A DNA stretch of 64,000 nt from Giardia muris. Its lineage: Eukaryota > Fornicata > Diplomonadida > Hexamitidae. The notes below the pieces were generated by a model, which saw nothing but the letters and a program-made list of their open reading frames with translations, was not told where the DNA came from and did not search any database. The position numbers and the translations under genes were made by a program. Location of the stretch: positions 1,178,001 to 1,242,000 of the forward strand of contig CM016926.1 in NCBI GenBank assembly GCA_006247105.1, given 5' to 3'. Shown piece by piece: positions 1 through 9,089 of the stretch. Numbering within the stretch: the stretch's first letter is position 1; each line of letters begins with the position of its first letter.

Positions 1-188
1 ACGACCTGGGGGCTCGCCATGTTGAAGGATAGTCCTCCACCTTTTTGCACGTTACTGGGTGGTGACCTTGGACCCTTCGCAGCGCCTGGGGAGGTCTTCA
101 TATACTCGCATTCCCAAACGGCTTCTCCGTTGTTTTTCTAGGAGGCCCCTCCTCCTACCCCACGGACCATCCAGCGTTCTCGAAATAA

Positions 189-425
189 ATGCAGATCTTC
201 GTTAAGACTCTCACCGGGAAGACCGTCACTCTGGACGTCGAGCCGACCGACACGATCACGAACATCAAGGCTAAGATCCAGGACAAGGAGGGGATCCCCC
301 CTGATCAGCAGCGCCTGATCTTCTCCGGGAAGCAGCTCGAGGATAACCGTACGCTCCAGGACTACTCGATCCAGAAGGACGCCACCCTCCACCTCGTCCT
401 CCGCCTCCGCGGTGGCCGCGCGTAA
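189..425 (+). CDS. Ubiquitin (single unit with two-residue tail)
   Basis: 78-residue ubiquitin, the covalent tag joined to lysines of target proteins for proteasomal degradation or signalling. All seven lysines used for chain building are present (K6, K11, K27, K29, K33, K48, K63), as are the L8/I44/V70 hydrophobic patch and the LRLRGG end at 71-76. Two residues, Arg-Ala, follow Gly76, so a deubiquitinase must trim the precursor. It is a single unit, not a polyubiquitin array, and it is not fused to a ribosomal protein. The ATG follows an A-rich initiator (aaataa), as is usual in Giardia. The stop codon TAA directly abuts the first possible ATG of the next gene. Substitutions relative to animal ubiquitin (for example P19-T20 and T24-N25) are typical of divergent protists. 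Confidence 0.97.
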   Translation: MQIFVKTLTGKTVTLDVEPTDTITNIKAKIQDKEGIPPDQQRLIFSGKQLEDNRTLQDYSIQKDATLHLVLRLRGGRA

Positions 426-1124
426 ATGCCCCTTTTGCTTGGTTCCTTTACATTGATCCAGGTGAATGTCTCTATAGACAATATGGACTTTATTGACTTG
501 CCCGTTCCGGAGGAGGAGGACTCCCTACGGGCTCTTTGCGAGGCATCCTTTCCGGTTCGTTACTGCGATCGCTTCTATTCACTGCTTGTTCATCCTTCGC
601 TTCTCAAAGGGGAGTTCTTCGTGAGGGCATTATACCGGCCGAAGCCTTCCGGGCGACTGGGCCGAGAGCTGCTTGGGATGATGTGCTGCCTTATACTCGA
701 GGCTACTGACAAGTTGGCGCAGAATGCGCTATCTCCCCTTCAAGGATGGCCGTTTCGAGTCTTCTTGAATGGGGAGCCAGTACTTCGTCCCTACGGATAT
801 CTGATGTCGATAGCGGTGACTGTGAAACGTTCAGGCTTAGGATCTCGACTCCTTCAAGAGTTTGAGACTCTGATGTGGTCAGCGGGTTGTGTTCTGGTCT
901 TCCTTCATACTAGTGACGACAATGAGATAGCTCATCAGTTCTACACGCATCACGGTTACAAACGCGTACGAGAACAGCGGAACTTCTATTGCTATGGTAA
1001 CCGAATTCATTCCGGACTGGTCTATTTGAAGCCACGTGTTCCAGGGCAAGTATATGCATCACCAGGGAGCCCGATACCGATTATCAGAAGCCGGTTCGAG
1101 ATGTACTATTACTCCCAAAAATGA
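426..1124 (+). CDS. GNAT-family N-alpha-acetyltransferase, NAA60-like
   Basis: Up to 232 residues with a GNAT acetyltransferase fold. The acetyl-CoA loop reads KRSGLG (R/QxxGxG/A type) after the strand 'LMSIAVTV'. Before it lies a segment like the NAA60 N-terminus ('CEASFPVRYCDRFY'), and after it a strand and helix like NAA60 ('FLHTSDDNEIAHQFY', then 'HGYKRVREQRNFY'). NAA60-type enzymes acetylate N-termini of membrane proteins from the cytosolic face; the same role here is inferred. The first ATG touches the ubiquitin stop codon. A second ATG at 483, after 'tagacaat', gives a 213-residue protein that starts closer to the conserved domain and may be the true start. The stop overlaps the next ATG (ATGA). 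Confidence 0.75.
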   Translation: MPLLLGSFTLIQVNVSIDNMDFIDLPVPEEEDSLRALCEASFPVRYCDRFYSLLVHPSLLKGEFFVRALYRPKPSGRLGRELLGMMCCLILEATDKLAQNALSPLQGWPFRVFLNGEPVLRPYGYLMSIAVTVKRSGLGSRLLQEFETLMWSAGCVLVFLHTSDDNEIAHQFYTHHGYKRVREQRNFYCYGNRIHSGLVYLKPRVPGQVYASPGSPIPIIRSRFEMYYYSQK

Positions 1125-1675
1125 GTCATACTGATTTCATTCGACAACAATACGCTCCGAACATCTCTCCTAAGCGGCGAGCAGACCTTCGCGCGAGGTT
1201 CGTGCAGTGCGACGTTGACAATTCGGGCTATATCTCGGCGTTTGAGCTGCAGTCCCTCCTCTCAACTGAGGCAAACCAGTTCCCAACAAGTGCCGCAAGG
1301 ATGCTTGTACGAATCTACTCCCGCCAGGGTCAGATCTCGTTTGAGGAATACGTCCAAATCGAGAGCTTTGTCGAGCTATGTCGGACTGCGTTCCATGGAC
1401 CTAACGGGGAGAACCGTCGCCAACTGAAGCGAGCCGAGGTCTCCGAGGCGTTATTGAGCCTCGGACTCAACTTCACCCCCGAGACCATCTCTCTCCTCTT
1501 TAAGCACTTTGATTCCACGCATACGGGAATCTTGACACTGCCTCAGTGGCATTGTTTTACCTCTTTGTGCCTTCTTGGGCGGCGGCTCTTTAATGAATGG
1601 GATGTCCAGTCAAAAGGAGAACTCATAATCGGCTTGGAACAAACGCTTCTCATTGGAATCTGGTTTCTTGAATGA
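1121..1675 (+). CDS. EF-hand calcium-binding protein, penta-EF-like
   Basis: 184-residue protein with one canonical EF-hand loop at residues 31-42 (D-x-D-x-S-G-Y-I-x-x-x-E), preceded by an amphipathic helix. Later helix-loop-helix units ('FKHFDSTHTGILTLPQW', 'FNEWDVQSKGEL') have lost several calcium ligands. Length and the run of EF-like units suggest the penta-EF/ALG-2 group, but this is tentative. The ATG overlaps the stop of the acetyltransferase gene by four bases, so the two may share a transcript or have a promoter inside the upstream gene. It converges with the phosphatase gene, 27 nt away. Confidence 0.7.
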   Translation: MSHTDFIRQQYAPNISPKRRADLRARFVQCDVDNSGYISAFELQSLLSTEANQFPTSAARMLVRIYSRQGQISFEEYVQIESFVELCRTAFHGPNGENRRQLKRAEVSEALLSLGLNFTPETISLLFKHFDSTHTGILTLPQWHCFTSLCLLGRRLFNEWDVQSKGELIIGLEQTLLIGIWFLE

Positions 1676-1702
1676 TCCTCTAAGAGAAGCCTCTTTTAAG
1701 AT

Positions 1703-3358
1703 TCACGATGATGGATGATATTGAACATTGAGCCGTGGAGATCCTTTGGACATGTCCGTCCTTGTGCTAGCGTCAACATTCGTGCTATCCGTTGGTAGTG
1801 AAAACGAATAGGAAAGTTCGGCTACGGCACCATTGTTATCAGCTTCTTCATAAGCACTAGCTGAGAACACTGTGAAGTGCTCAGGCCGCTGTCGTAGCTC
1901 ACTGGCTGTGAACGTATGTAAATACTCAAATGCCCTATGCTTATTATTAGCGGAGAAATCATGTCTAAGCCCTTCTGCCGCAAATTCATGCCCACGGAAG
2001 AGGACATGTATTTTATTATAGGTGCACCATTTATGGAATAGGGAATATCCATATAGATACCCTAAACGGCGTTGGGAGGGCATGAATCCTTCAGCTGGTT
2101 CGAACTCAGTAGACAGAGGATCATTCCAAGTCAATTCAGCAGCAATGGGATCGATAATTCCCATCGTGCGTTGAATGATGTTCTCATACTTCTCGACACG
2201 AATCTGGCTCGATCCTTGAGTGCATAAGCACGTATATATGCAAGGGGCGCCTCCATGGCAACAAAAGACGCGTATGGATTCGTCGTCTATTTGCGCAAGG
2301 ATACGTGCACCCTCTTCGTCTTGATCGTCTACGGTATGGGACAGGAAGTGATTCATAGCCGAGGCCCGTGATAGAATCCCGTAGTTGGGAGTATAAGCAT
2401 CCGTTCCACTTCGTTGGGTCAAAACCAAACTAAGACACGCGTCATAGATGGAAGATGGAAGGAACGTTAGCTCACAGAAGAAGGGGAGCGATGCGAATGC
2501 CCGCTGTATCGCTTCATAGACCGGGTTATCACGCCCATACACGTTCCGAGCCTCGCGTTCAAAGCCATATATGCTATTGAGGGCACGGCACTCATGATTC
2601 CCCCGGAGGAGGACGAAGTTATATGGATACATAAGCTTTAAGATGCTGAGAAAAACGAAGCATTGAACTCCATATGGACCACGATCAACATAGTCTCCTA
2701 GGAAAACGTAGATGGCATCGAGGGTGGGCCGAAGAGCATGCGCGTCCGATACCTGGCAATGAGTATATACGTCTCGTAGGGCAAAGAGGTCGAAGAGAGT
2801 CAATAAGTCTGCGGCAGACCCATGGATATCCCCAATGATGAAGACAGACTCATCCTCCGCCAGATACCGCCGCACATTCCGCTCGTCTGTGCATTTCTGG
2901 GCGAGGGTGGTGCAGATTTGTGTCACCACCACGCTCTTAAGATGGCAGTGCTCTATCAGTAATATCCTCTTTGCATCCTCGATTAAGGTGAACCGCTGCA
3001 TAGAGGTCAGTACCGTCATATCAAGCATATGATAGTCTTGCTCCGCCACAAGTGCCGGCCAGCGTTGTTGCTCCCGTGCAAGATGAGTGACTCCAAGCTG
3101 CTGCATAGTTGCCTGGTAGCGCTCAAGTGCCTCAAGCCGTATTTCTTGGCCCTTGGTATGGGCCGTTGCTCGACGGTAGAAACGTAACGCCGAGTCAAGC
3201 TTTCCTAGGCAACGATAGATATCACCAATCAAAAGGGCGAGAATGGTCGCATCTGGACTATCTGGCGAGAGAGTATTCAGTGCCCGTAGTCCTGCGTCAA
3301 GGAGGGCCGTCGAGGGCCCGTCTAAGAAGAGTACGGTAAGCTCTTGTGCCAAGGGCAT
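1703..3358 (-). CDS. PPP-family serine/threonine protein phosphatase, PP5-like
   Basis: 551 residues. The catalytic domain has all metal-binding signatures of the PPP family in order: GDIHG, GDYVDRG, GNHE, an HGG motif and RGHE. The N-terminal ~130 residues look like a TPR-type helical hairpin ('LLIGDIYRCLGKLDSALRFY'), which is the layout of PP5. The usual HGGLSP reads HGGAP here. Inserts between GNHE and HGG make the domain longer than in PP1/PP2A. Inferred function: metal-dependent removal of phosphate from Ser/Thr, possibly chaperone-linked if truly PP5. The start codon lies 15 nt from that of the divergent RFC gene. Confidence 0.85.
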   Translation of the reverse strand: MPLAQELTVLFLDGPSTALLDAGLRALNTLSPDSPDATILALLIGDIYRCLGKLDSALRFYRRATAHTKGQEIRLEALERYQATMQQLGVTHLAREQQRWPALVAEQDYHMLDMTVLTSMQRFTLIEDAKRILLIEHCHLKSVVVTQICTTLAQKCTDERNVRRYLAEDESVFIIGDIHGSAADLLTLFDLFALRDVYTHCQVSDAHALRPTLDAIYVFLGDYVDRGPYGVQCFVFLSILKLMYPYNFVLLRGNHECRALNSIYGFEREARNVYGRDNPVYEAIQRAFASLPFFCELTFLPSSIYDACLSLVLTQRSGTDAYTPNYGILSRASAMNHFLSHTVDDQDEEGARILAQIDDESIRVFCCHGGAPCIYTCLCTQGSSQIRVEKYENIIQRTMGIIDPIAAELTWNDPLSTEFEPAEGFMPSQRRLGYLYGYSLFHKWCTYNKIHVLFRGHEFAAEGLRHDFSANNKHRAFEYLHTFTASELRQRPEHFTVFSASAYEEADNNGAVAELSYSFSLPTDSTNVDASTRTDMSKGSPRLNVQYHPSS

Positions 3359-3373
3359 TATTTACCTGACTTA
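3359..3373. promoter_or_regulatory. 15-nt divergent promoter (phosphatase / RFC)
   Basis: Only 15 bases (tatttacctgactta) separate the two start codons of divergent genes. Its A/T-rich ends fit the Giardia initiator, which in this genus is a short A/T-rich element at the start codon. Inference from position and composition. Confidence 0.55.
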
Positions 3374-4360
3374 ATGAGTATCCCTTGGGTCGAGAAGTAC
3401 CGACCCCAACGAGTGGAGGATATGATCGCCCATGAGTCTATTAGGTCGGCGGTCCAGTCACTAGTCCGCCAGGATCGTCTCCCCCATCTTATCTTCCACG
3501 GAAAGCCTGGGACTGGAAAGACCACGTTGGCCCGCGCGCTCGTCCGTGAGCTCTTCAAAGACGCCGTCCCATCCCGGGTACTAGAGTTGAACGCTTCGGA
3601 CGACACGGGCGTCGATATCATCAGAACTCGTATCAAGGCATTCGTTTCAACTACAAGTCTTATGGCATCGCTTTCCGGATCCACCCCCACCGGCTCCAAA
3701 GCCTTGAAGGTCGTTATTCTGGACGAGTGTGACCACATGTCAAATGTGGCTCAAGCGGCCCTTCGTCGGCTTATGGAGAAGACCGTCAAGATTGCTCGCT
3801 TTATCCTCCTTTGCAATTATCCAGACCGTTTACTCCCTGCCCTTCAAAGTAGGTGCTGCTCCTTCCGTTTTCTTCCAATCCCACGAGCGTCATGTGTCTC
3901 CATGTTACAAACTATTTGTGAGGTAGAAGAACTCCTCATTGCTCCAGAAGCACTTCTGGTTGTTCACCGCTTGACTGATGGGGATATGCGGCAAGCTATC
4001 AACCTCCTTCAGAGCTTGCATCTATTCTCTAATAAGAAGTCTGACTCCCAAATTATCACGGTTCCAGATATCTATCAGCTGGCGGCGAAGCCAGACCCAG
4101 AGGCCGGAGTCGCACTTCTCGAGGTTTCCTCCTTCGGAGAGAAGTATAGTCAGATAGTAACGCATATCTCTCAGGGTAGCTCTCTTGAGGACATTATCAC
4201 TTGTGTATTCGATGCCTTGATGAACATCCCAATGGATAGCGGACGAAAAGCTCGGTTCATTAAGGAATTGGGTATTATTGAGGAAGCTCTTGCAATAGGT
4301 GCCTCCCTTGAAAGTCAGATATCTGGTCTTGCCTCATGCCTTGGCCAAGGTTTGCCCTGA
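3374..4360 (+). CDS. Replication factor C small subunit (RFC5-like)
   Basis: About 328 residues from the ATG at 3374 ('MSIPWVEKYRP'); the in-frame ATG 30 nt upstream would run into the divergent gene and is unlikely. It is an AAA+ clamp-loader subunit that helps load PCNA onto primed DNA. Visible motifs: the WVEKYRP RFC box, Walker A GKPGTGKTT, the LELNASDD box, Walker B ILDECD (DEAD in most relatives), and the arginine-finger SRC motif after 'LPALQ'. 'RLPHL', 'DDTGVDIIR' and 'GDMRQAINLLQS' match human RFC5/yeast Rfc3 better than other small subunits. Its 3' end lies 39 nt from the outer border of the large inverted repeat, so it marks unique DNA beside the left arm. Confidence 0.88.
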   Translation: MSIPWVEKYRPQRVEDMIAHESIRSAVQSLVRQDRLPHLIFHGKPGTGKTTLARALVRELFKDAVPSRVLELNASDDTGVDIIRTRIKAFVSTTSLMASLSGSTPTGSKALKVVILDECDHMSNVAQAALRRLMEKTVKIARFILLCNYPDRLLPALQSRCCSFRFLPIPRASCVSMLQTICEVEELLIAPEALLVVHRLTDGDMRQAINLLQSLHLFSNKKSDSQIITVPDIYQLAAKPDPEAGVALLEVSSFGEKYSQIVTHISQGSSLEDIITCVFDALMNIPMDSGRKARFIKELGIIEEALAIGASLESQISGLASCLGQGLP

Positions 4361-4399
4361 CCGCTTTCAGAACTACCCTATGGCTCAGTTAGGTCATTT

Positions 4400-4423
4400 G
4401 CTCTACCACTGAGCTAACCCGGC
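4400..4423 (-). pseudogene. 5' fragment of tRNA-Thr at repeat border
   Basis: The first 24 nt of the tRNA-Thr found whole at 25,304-25,375: acceptor 5' strand GCCGGGT, linker TA and the complete D arm (GCTC...GAGC). After that the sequence changes to unrelated DNA (aaatgacctaactgag on the minus strand). No anticodon arm, T arm or acceptor 3' strand follows, so it cannot give a tRNA. The A-box part of the internal pol III promoter survives. The cut coincides exactly with the end of the inverted repeat. Confidence 0.88.
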
Positions 4424-4437
4424 CCGGCGAAGTGAAA

Positions 4438-5658
4438 ATGCATATCTTCGGGATGCACGATAGACGAGACTGGTTCACGGCGGTCGAGACGAAGGACTAC
4501 GAGCGGGTGGCGGTTCTTCAGCGGCGTTTCCAAACGTCTAGAGACGCGGCAGGCGATACAGCTCTGATCATCGCCGTTCGGAATAACGATCTCAAGCTGA
4601 TTGGAATGCTCGCCGCTGCAGAGGCAGGAATCCGAGGGGCAGACGGAAAGACTGCATGCGCACTTGCGATCGATAATGATAGCCTCAGGGCGTTTCATCT
4701 TCTCCAACCATTTGAACTTCCTGAAAGTGTCCCTTCCGGAACTGCCTGCTCTCTCCCTGTTTCTGAAGAGGTCTACGTACACTTTGCAGCTGCACGGCTC
4801 CGAGTTCTTTATCATGCCCTAACTGCAGGGCTTCTTAGGACAGTCCAGCATGTTGTAGAAAACTCCGCTGCCTGGAATGACGCATACATACGCGCATCAT
4901 TGATGATTGCACTTGTTCATGGGCACCATCACATCGTTGGCTATCTACTCCATCGGGCGATGGACTTGAACTTTCTCAATGGGGTCGATCTCTACCGAGT
5001 AATAGACTGTCCTGATGCAATCGGTTATCCCATCTCAGGGTCCGGGTTTGAAGAGGCAGCGTTATTGCCCATTAAAGACAAGATTGCAGTTCTTAGGCAA
5101 AAGATGACTTCGCTACAAGAGCAATATGTGGCACAGCTTGAATTTGTCCCGACTATGACTTCTCTCAATAAGGATCTTGATCGCTCACACGCACAAGCAG
5201 ACGCTCGGGAATTCGATTCCCTTGCACGTACCCTTCAGGAAGATGTGCAGAAGATCCTGAAAGAGAACGTTGCTCTTCGTAAAGCTATCGAATCAACCAT
5301 GGAAGATGGTACTCAGAGTCTTGTTCAGACATCGGCCGAACTTGTTTCTCTTCGAGAAGAACTAGATCGGAGTATGGAAGAAGTTGCTACTCTTCAAGTG
5401 CGATTGGCTGATTCTCTTCGGGCTACTGAAGGTGTCTCTGCAGACGACTGTGCAGGAATGGATTTGGGAGTGGGTGGAAACAGTGATGCGGTTATTGAGC
5501 TTGGCCGTGAACTTACCCTCGTCCGCAATGAACTGGAGCAGAGAACCCGCGAAGTTAACGAACTTACTACTCAGGTACATAGACTTAAACATGAACTTCG
5601 GCATTATTGCCCACTAGAAGGGCAGATCCGTTGTTTCGATTCGCAGGAACTCATCTAG
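4438..5658 (+). CDS. Ankyrin-repeat / coiled-coil protein (protein 21.1 type), left copy
   Basis: 406 residues from the ATG at 4438. The N-terminal ~100 residues carry ankyrin-type repeats ('AAGDTALIIAVRNNDLKLIG', 'DGKTACALAIDNDSLRAFHL'), and the middle has weaker ankyrin-like helices. Residues ~210-400 are a long heptad-rich coiled coil rich in Glu, Leu and Gln. Giardia has a large family of such ankyrin proteins ('protein 21.1') with scaffold roles and mostly unknown partners. The start lies 14 nt from the 5' end of the truncated tRNA-Thr, in divergent orientation, so its promoter abuts or overlaps tRNA sequence. The stop is 14 nt before the next ATG. Identical copy on the right arm. Confidence 0.82.
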   Translation: MHIFGMHDRRDWFTAVETKDYERVAVLQRRFQTSRDAAGDTALIIAVRNNDLKLIGMLAAAEAGIRGADGKTACALAIDNDSLRAFHLLQPFELPESVPSGTACSLPVSEEVYVHFAAARLRVLYHALTAGLLRTVQHVVENSAAWNDAYIRASLMIALVHGHHHIVGYLLHRAMDLNFLNGVDLYRVIDCPDAIGYPISGSGFEEAALLPIKDKIAVLRQKMTSLQEQYVAQLEFVPTMTSLNKDLDRSHAQADAREFDSLARTLQEDVQKILKENVALRKAIESTMEDGTQSLVQTSAELVSLREELDRSMEEVATLQVRLADSLRATEGVSADDCAGMDLGVGGNSDAVIELGRELTLVRNELEQRTREVNELTTQVHRLKHELRHYCPLEGQIRCFDSQELI

Positions 5659-5672
5659 GCGTACAGAATAAA

Positions 5673-7733
5673 ATGGTCCCGAAAGACTCCATTATCTTCA
5701 CCCCGCTCGGTGCAGGAGAAGAGGTCGGCCGCTCTTGCTTCCTCTTGAGTTTTCAACGTCGAGGGAAGCGTGGTCAAATCATGCTTGACTGTGGCCTTCA
5801 TCCTGGATTGTCGGAGCAGAAGGATGGTTGTGCACAACAGGCTCTCCCCTTTTTTGACGTCCAGAACCTCAACTTGTCACTTATTCTAGTCACACACTTT
5901 CACAATGATCACATTGCAGCTCTTCCTTACTTTGTCAAGTGCTTACGGCAACGGGCTCGCGCAGAGAACCTTCCAGAAGACAAGTACATTCCTCCGATCT
6001 ATATGACATCACCTACACTTACTATCTTTCAAAGCAATGCTACAGACATCGGAACGCAGACACGTCTATATGATGAAAAGGACGTATCGTATCTCTCAAG
6101 TAAGGTGACTCCTCTGAGTAGCTTCTACGAGACCAAGACTGTCAATAGCATCACATTCACAGTTCTTCCTGCTGGACATGTCATAGGAGCCGCAATGTTC
6201 CTCATCAATATTGACGGTTACCAGATCCTCTACACGGGAGATTTCAGTTGCGAGCCTGAAGATCGCCATCTGCATCCAGCCGCGTTCAAAGCTTTGCCAA
6301 CTCGTCTCGATATGCTCATCATTGAGGCAACATATGGGTCAATGACACATACACCCCGTTCAATTCGTGAGACAGAGTTCATTTCAGAGATTGTTGATAC
6401 ACTCAAGAAAGAAGGTCGTGTTCTTTTGCCTGTGTTCACAATAGGAAGGGTTCAAGAACTTCTTCTGATCCTCAGTGAGCACTGGCAGAAGCATCCAGAT
6501 CTTAAGCACTTCCCAATTTACTATATCTCCTCTAGTGCAAAGTCTGCAGAGAACCTCTATGTTGAAGACGTTGGATTCCTGCGTGACCGACATCAACAGA
6601 GTCATGCCTTTGTTAAACGGACGACAAGCGAGCGGAGCATTGGACCACGACCTTGTGTTGTCTTTTGCACTCCTGCAATGCTTCAGGCTGGAGCATCACG
6701 AGCCCTTTTTGAAGAGTGGTGCTCCCGAGATAGTAATCTTCTGTTGGTGACAGGATATGCGACACCTGGCACGCTTCTCTACCGATTACTTGAGGAGAAT
6801 CCACCAGAGCGTATTATGACATCAGCTGGTTTAGCTACAGAACGACGGATCCGGATCAAGAATATCTCTTTCTCAGCTCACTCGGACTTCGCTCAAACAA
6901 GCAGCGTTATTCAGGAGATGAATCCACGAGACGTAGTCTTCATCCATGGGAGCTACAAAAGCATGGAATCCATGCGAAAAGGTATTTTGACGCAATTCCC
7001 AGATAGTTTGACCATTCCCGAAGGGACTCCCGTTCCAGAGGTAGACGATCACCGAGTTCGCTTTCATTACCCCGCAAATGGACAGAGTATTGTCTTCCCC
7101 TTCACGCGCCCAGTTATCGTAGGTTTGAGTCTTGAAAAGCAAGCACAGTTGACAGAGAATTCTATTCAGCGTTTGTATCTCTCACAGAATGGATTTTCAT
7201 GTACAGCCTATGATCTGAAGGGCTTTCAAGCTGCACACAGAGGCCGGTTGAACTCATTAAAACTCACACTCAAAGTTACATGTATGTTCACAGCAGAAGA
7301 GCTTCAAGTCCTCCTATCTGGACATGAATATACTGTGGCACTAGAGGAGGATCGAATTCGTGTTAATTGCCAGCAAGCAGTTGTAGACCTTATACTAGCA
7401 GATCGGCAAATCATGACAACTTTCGAGCTTTATAGTGCAGAAGCCTGTCTACATCTTCGCATCCTCCTTTTGATCCTCAACACACCGGCATCAACTCTAA
7501 AGAAATATTCGGTCGAGAAGATCTTAGATAAGGTGGGTCGAGCTTTCGGGTTTTCATTCGTTGGTGATATGCTCACTATTGGTCAGGAAACACTCCACAT
7601 AGACACGCAACAATGGGAGTTTATAACCATCCCACCAGGTTTACCATACCTGGTCCGTCAGAGACTTCGGGATACCTGTGACTGTGCACGTGCCCTTGCT
7701 AGCTCATGGTTCTCAGACCATATACCTGCGTAG
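5673..7733 (+). CDS. CPSF73-like mRNA 3'-end endonuclease, left copy
   Basis: 686 residues from ATG 5673, which follows gaataaa. It is a metallo-beta-lactamase/beta-CASP nuclease. The zinc motif HFHNDH is at residues 75-80; 'PAGHVIGAAMF', 'LYTGDFS' and 'ISFSAHSDF' are the further motifs of the family. Segment by segment it follows CPSF73, the enzyme that cuts pre-mRNA at the polyadenylation site ('LIIEATYGS', 'LLPVFTIGRVQELLLIL'). The related Int11 is the main alternative. The C-terminal ~220 residues match the weakly conserved CPSF73 tail. Function in the nucleus is inferred; Giardia mRNAs are polyadenylated shortly after AGTRAA signals. An earlier ATG at 5607 overlaps the preceding gene and is rejected. 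Confidence 0.9.
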   Translation: MVPKDSIIFTPLGAGEEVGRSCFLLSFQRRGKRGQIMLDCGLHPGLSEQKDGCAQQALPFFDVQNLNLSLILVTHFHNDHIAALPYFVKCLRQRARAENLPEDKYIPPIYMTSPTLTIFQSNATDIGTQTRLYDEKDVSYLSSKVTPLSSFYETKTVNSITFTVLPAGHVIGAAMFLINIDGYQILYTGDFSCEPEDRHLHPAAFKALPTRLDMLIIEATYGSMTHTPRSIRETEFISEIVDTLKKEGRVLLPVFTIGRVQELLLILSEHWQKHPDLKHFPIYYISSSAKSAENLYVEDVGFLRDRHQQSHAFVKRTTSERSIGPRPCVVFCTPAMLQAGASRALFEEWCSRDSNLLLVTGYATPGTLLYRLLEENPPERIMTSAGLATERRIRIKNISFSAHSDFAQTSSVIQEMNPRDVVFIHGSYKSMESMRKGILTQFPDSLTIPEGTPVPEVDDHRVRFHYPANGQSIVFPFTRPVIVGLSLEKQAQLTENSIQRLYLSQNGFSCTAYDLKGFQAAHRGRLNSLKLTLKVTCMFTAEELQVLLSGHEYTVALEEDRIRVNCQQAVVDLILADRQIMTTFELYSAEACLHLRILLLILNTPASTLKKYSVEKILDKVGRAFGFSFVGDMLTIGQETLHIDTQQWEFITIPPGLPYLVRQRLRDTCDCARALASSWFSDHIPA

Positions 7734-7859
7734 TTAATTATTCATGAGAAGCTGTACTGATGTACCCTCTGGTTGATCGAATGTTCCTGCGTCTGATGTG
7801 CAGATTTGAGGCAGTGTCTTATAGTCTCTATCTCAAGTAAACGTCACTTGACGAACAAA

Positions 7860-9089
7860 ATGCCTTTCACCAAGCTCTCCATCTCCGATGTTGATCTCAA
7901 CGGTAAACGCGTCTTCATCCGCACGGACTACAATGTCCCGCTGGATAAGGAGGGCAAGATCACTAACACGGCCCGCATTGATGCTTCCATCCCTACACTG
8001 AAGTACTGCCTTGAGCATGGTGCAAAGGCGCTTGTCATTGCTTCTCACCTCGGCCGTCCCAAGGGGACGGGTCCCGAGAAGGAGTTCTCTCTTGCTCCAG
8101 TTGCCATTGCCCTTCAGGACATCCTCGGAAAGCCTGTCACTCTTCTGTCAGACTGTGTTGGCCCAGAGGTTGAGAGCAAGTGTGCCGATCCGGCTCCTGG
8201 TAGCGTGATCCTTCTTGAGAACTTGCGCTTCCACAAGGAGGAGACGAATGAGGACGAGTCGAATCCAGACGTTAAGAAGTTTCGTGCCTCACTTGCCAAG
8301 CTCGCTGATATCTACTGTTCGGATGCTTTCGGAACAGCGCACCGTCCTCACTCCTCAATGGTTGGTGAGGGCTACGATATCCGCTGTGCCGGTTTCCTCA
8401 TGCAGAAGGAGCTCGACTACTTCAACATTGCACTGTCTGATCCCAAGAGGCCATATCTCGCCATTCTGGGTGGTGCGAAGGTTGCAGACAAGATCAAGTT
8501 GATCAAAAACCTGATCCCGAAGGTCAACCGTTTGATCATCTGCGGTGGGATGGCGTATACATTTCTCAAGGTCCTCAAGAACATGAAGATCGAGAAATCT
8601 CTCTTCGATGAAGCGGGTTCTAAGACGGTTCCCGAGCTTATGGAGCTGGCGAAGAACCACAACGTCGAGATTATCTTCCCCACTGACTTTGTTGCAGCAT
8701 CGGACTTTAGGGAGGATGCGGAGACGAAGGTCGTCACTCTTGTTGAAGGCATTCCTGATGGCTGGATGGGTCTTGACTGTGGCCCCGATTCCTGCAAGGT
8801 CTTTTCGAATGCAATTATGACCAGCAAGACGATCATTTGGAATGGTCCAGCTGGGGTCTTTGAGATGCCTGCCTTTGCTAAGGGTACGCTTTCGATGGTT
8901 GAAGATGTTGTTAAAGCCACTGAAGCGGGAGCGGTTACGATCATTGGTGGTGGAGACTCAGCAACTGCAGCCAAGAAGGCAGGTGCGACGAAGAAGATCT
9001 CACACGTCAGCACAGGCGGAGGCGCGTCTCTTGAGCTCCTCCAGGGCGATCCACTTCCAGGCGTCGTTCGCCTCTCGGACAAGAAGTAA
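7860..9089 (+). CDS. Phosphoglycerate kinase, left copy
   Basis: 409 residues, the normal length of the family. The enzyme transfers phosphate from 1,3-bisphosphoglycerate to ADP in glycolysis, a main ATP source in this mitochondrion-less cell. Motifs: 'RTDYNVPLD' (substrate basic patch), 'SHLGRPKG', 'LLENLRFHKEE', 'IWNGPAGVFEMPAFAKGT' and 'IGGGDSATA' (nucleotide site). The start is the ATG after gaacaaa; an in-frame ATG-like extension from 7806 lacks similarity to the family. Codon use is G/C-ending and even, as for a highly expressed gene. The stop TAA overlaps an AGTGAA polyadenylation motif. An identical copy lies on the other arm, so gene dose is doubled if the repeat is real. Confidence 0.97.
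   Translation: MPFTKLSISDVDLNGKRVFIRTDYNVPLDKEGKITNTARIDASIPTLKYCLEHGAKALVIASHLGRPKGTGPEKEFSLAPVAIALQDILGKPVTLLSDCVGPEVESKCADPAPGSVILLENLRFHKEETNEDESNPDVKKFRASLAKLADIYCSDAFGTAHRPHSSMVGEGYDIRCAGFLMQKELDYFNIALSDPKRPYLAILGGAKVADKIKLIKNLIPKVNRLIICGGMAYTFLKVLKNMKIEKSLFDEAGSKTVPELMELAKNHNVEIIFPTDFVAASDFREDAETKVVTLVEGIPDGWMGLDCGPDSCKVFSNAIMTSKTIIWNGPAGVFEMPAFAKGTLSMVEDVVKATEAGAVTIIGGGDSATAAKKAGATKKISHVSTGGGASLELLQGDPLPGVVRLSDKK

Noticed and set aside
1..188. A gene fragment upstream of ubiquitin
   Set aside because: Short frames only, with stops in all useful frames; nothing recognised. Treated as the ubiquitin upstream region.
4360..4423. A second, different tRNA gene at the left border
   Set aside because: After the D arm there is no anticodon arm, no T arm and no strand able to pair with GCCGGGT within 80 nt.
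8417..9082. 221-codon frame antisense to PGK (mirrored at 20,645)
   Set aside because: Shadow of a strongly codon-biased gene; no recognisable features.
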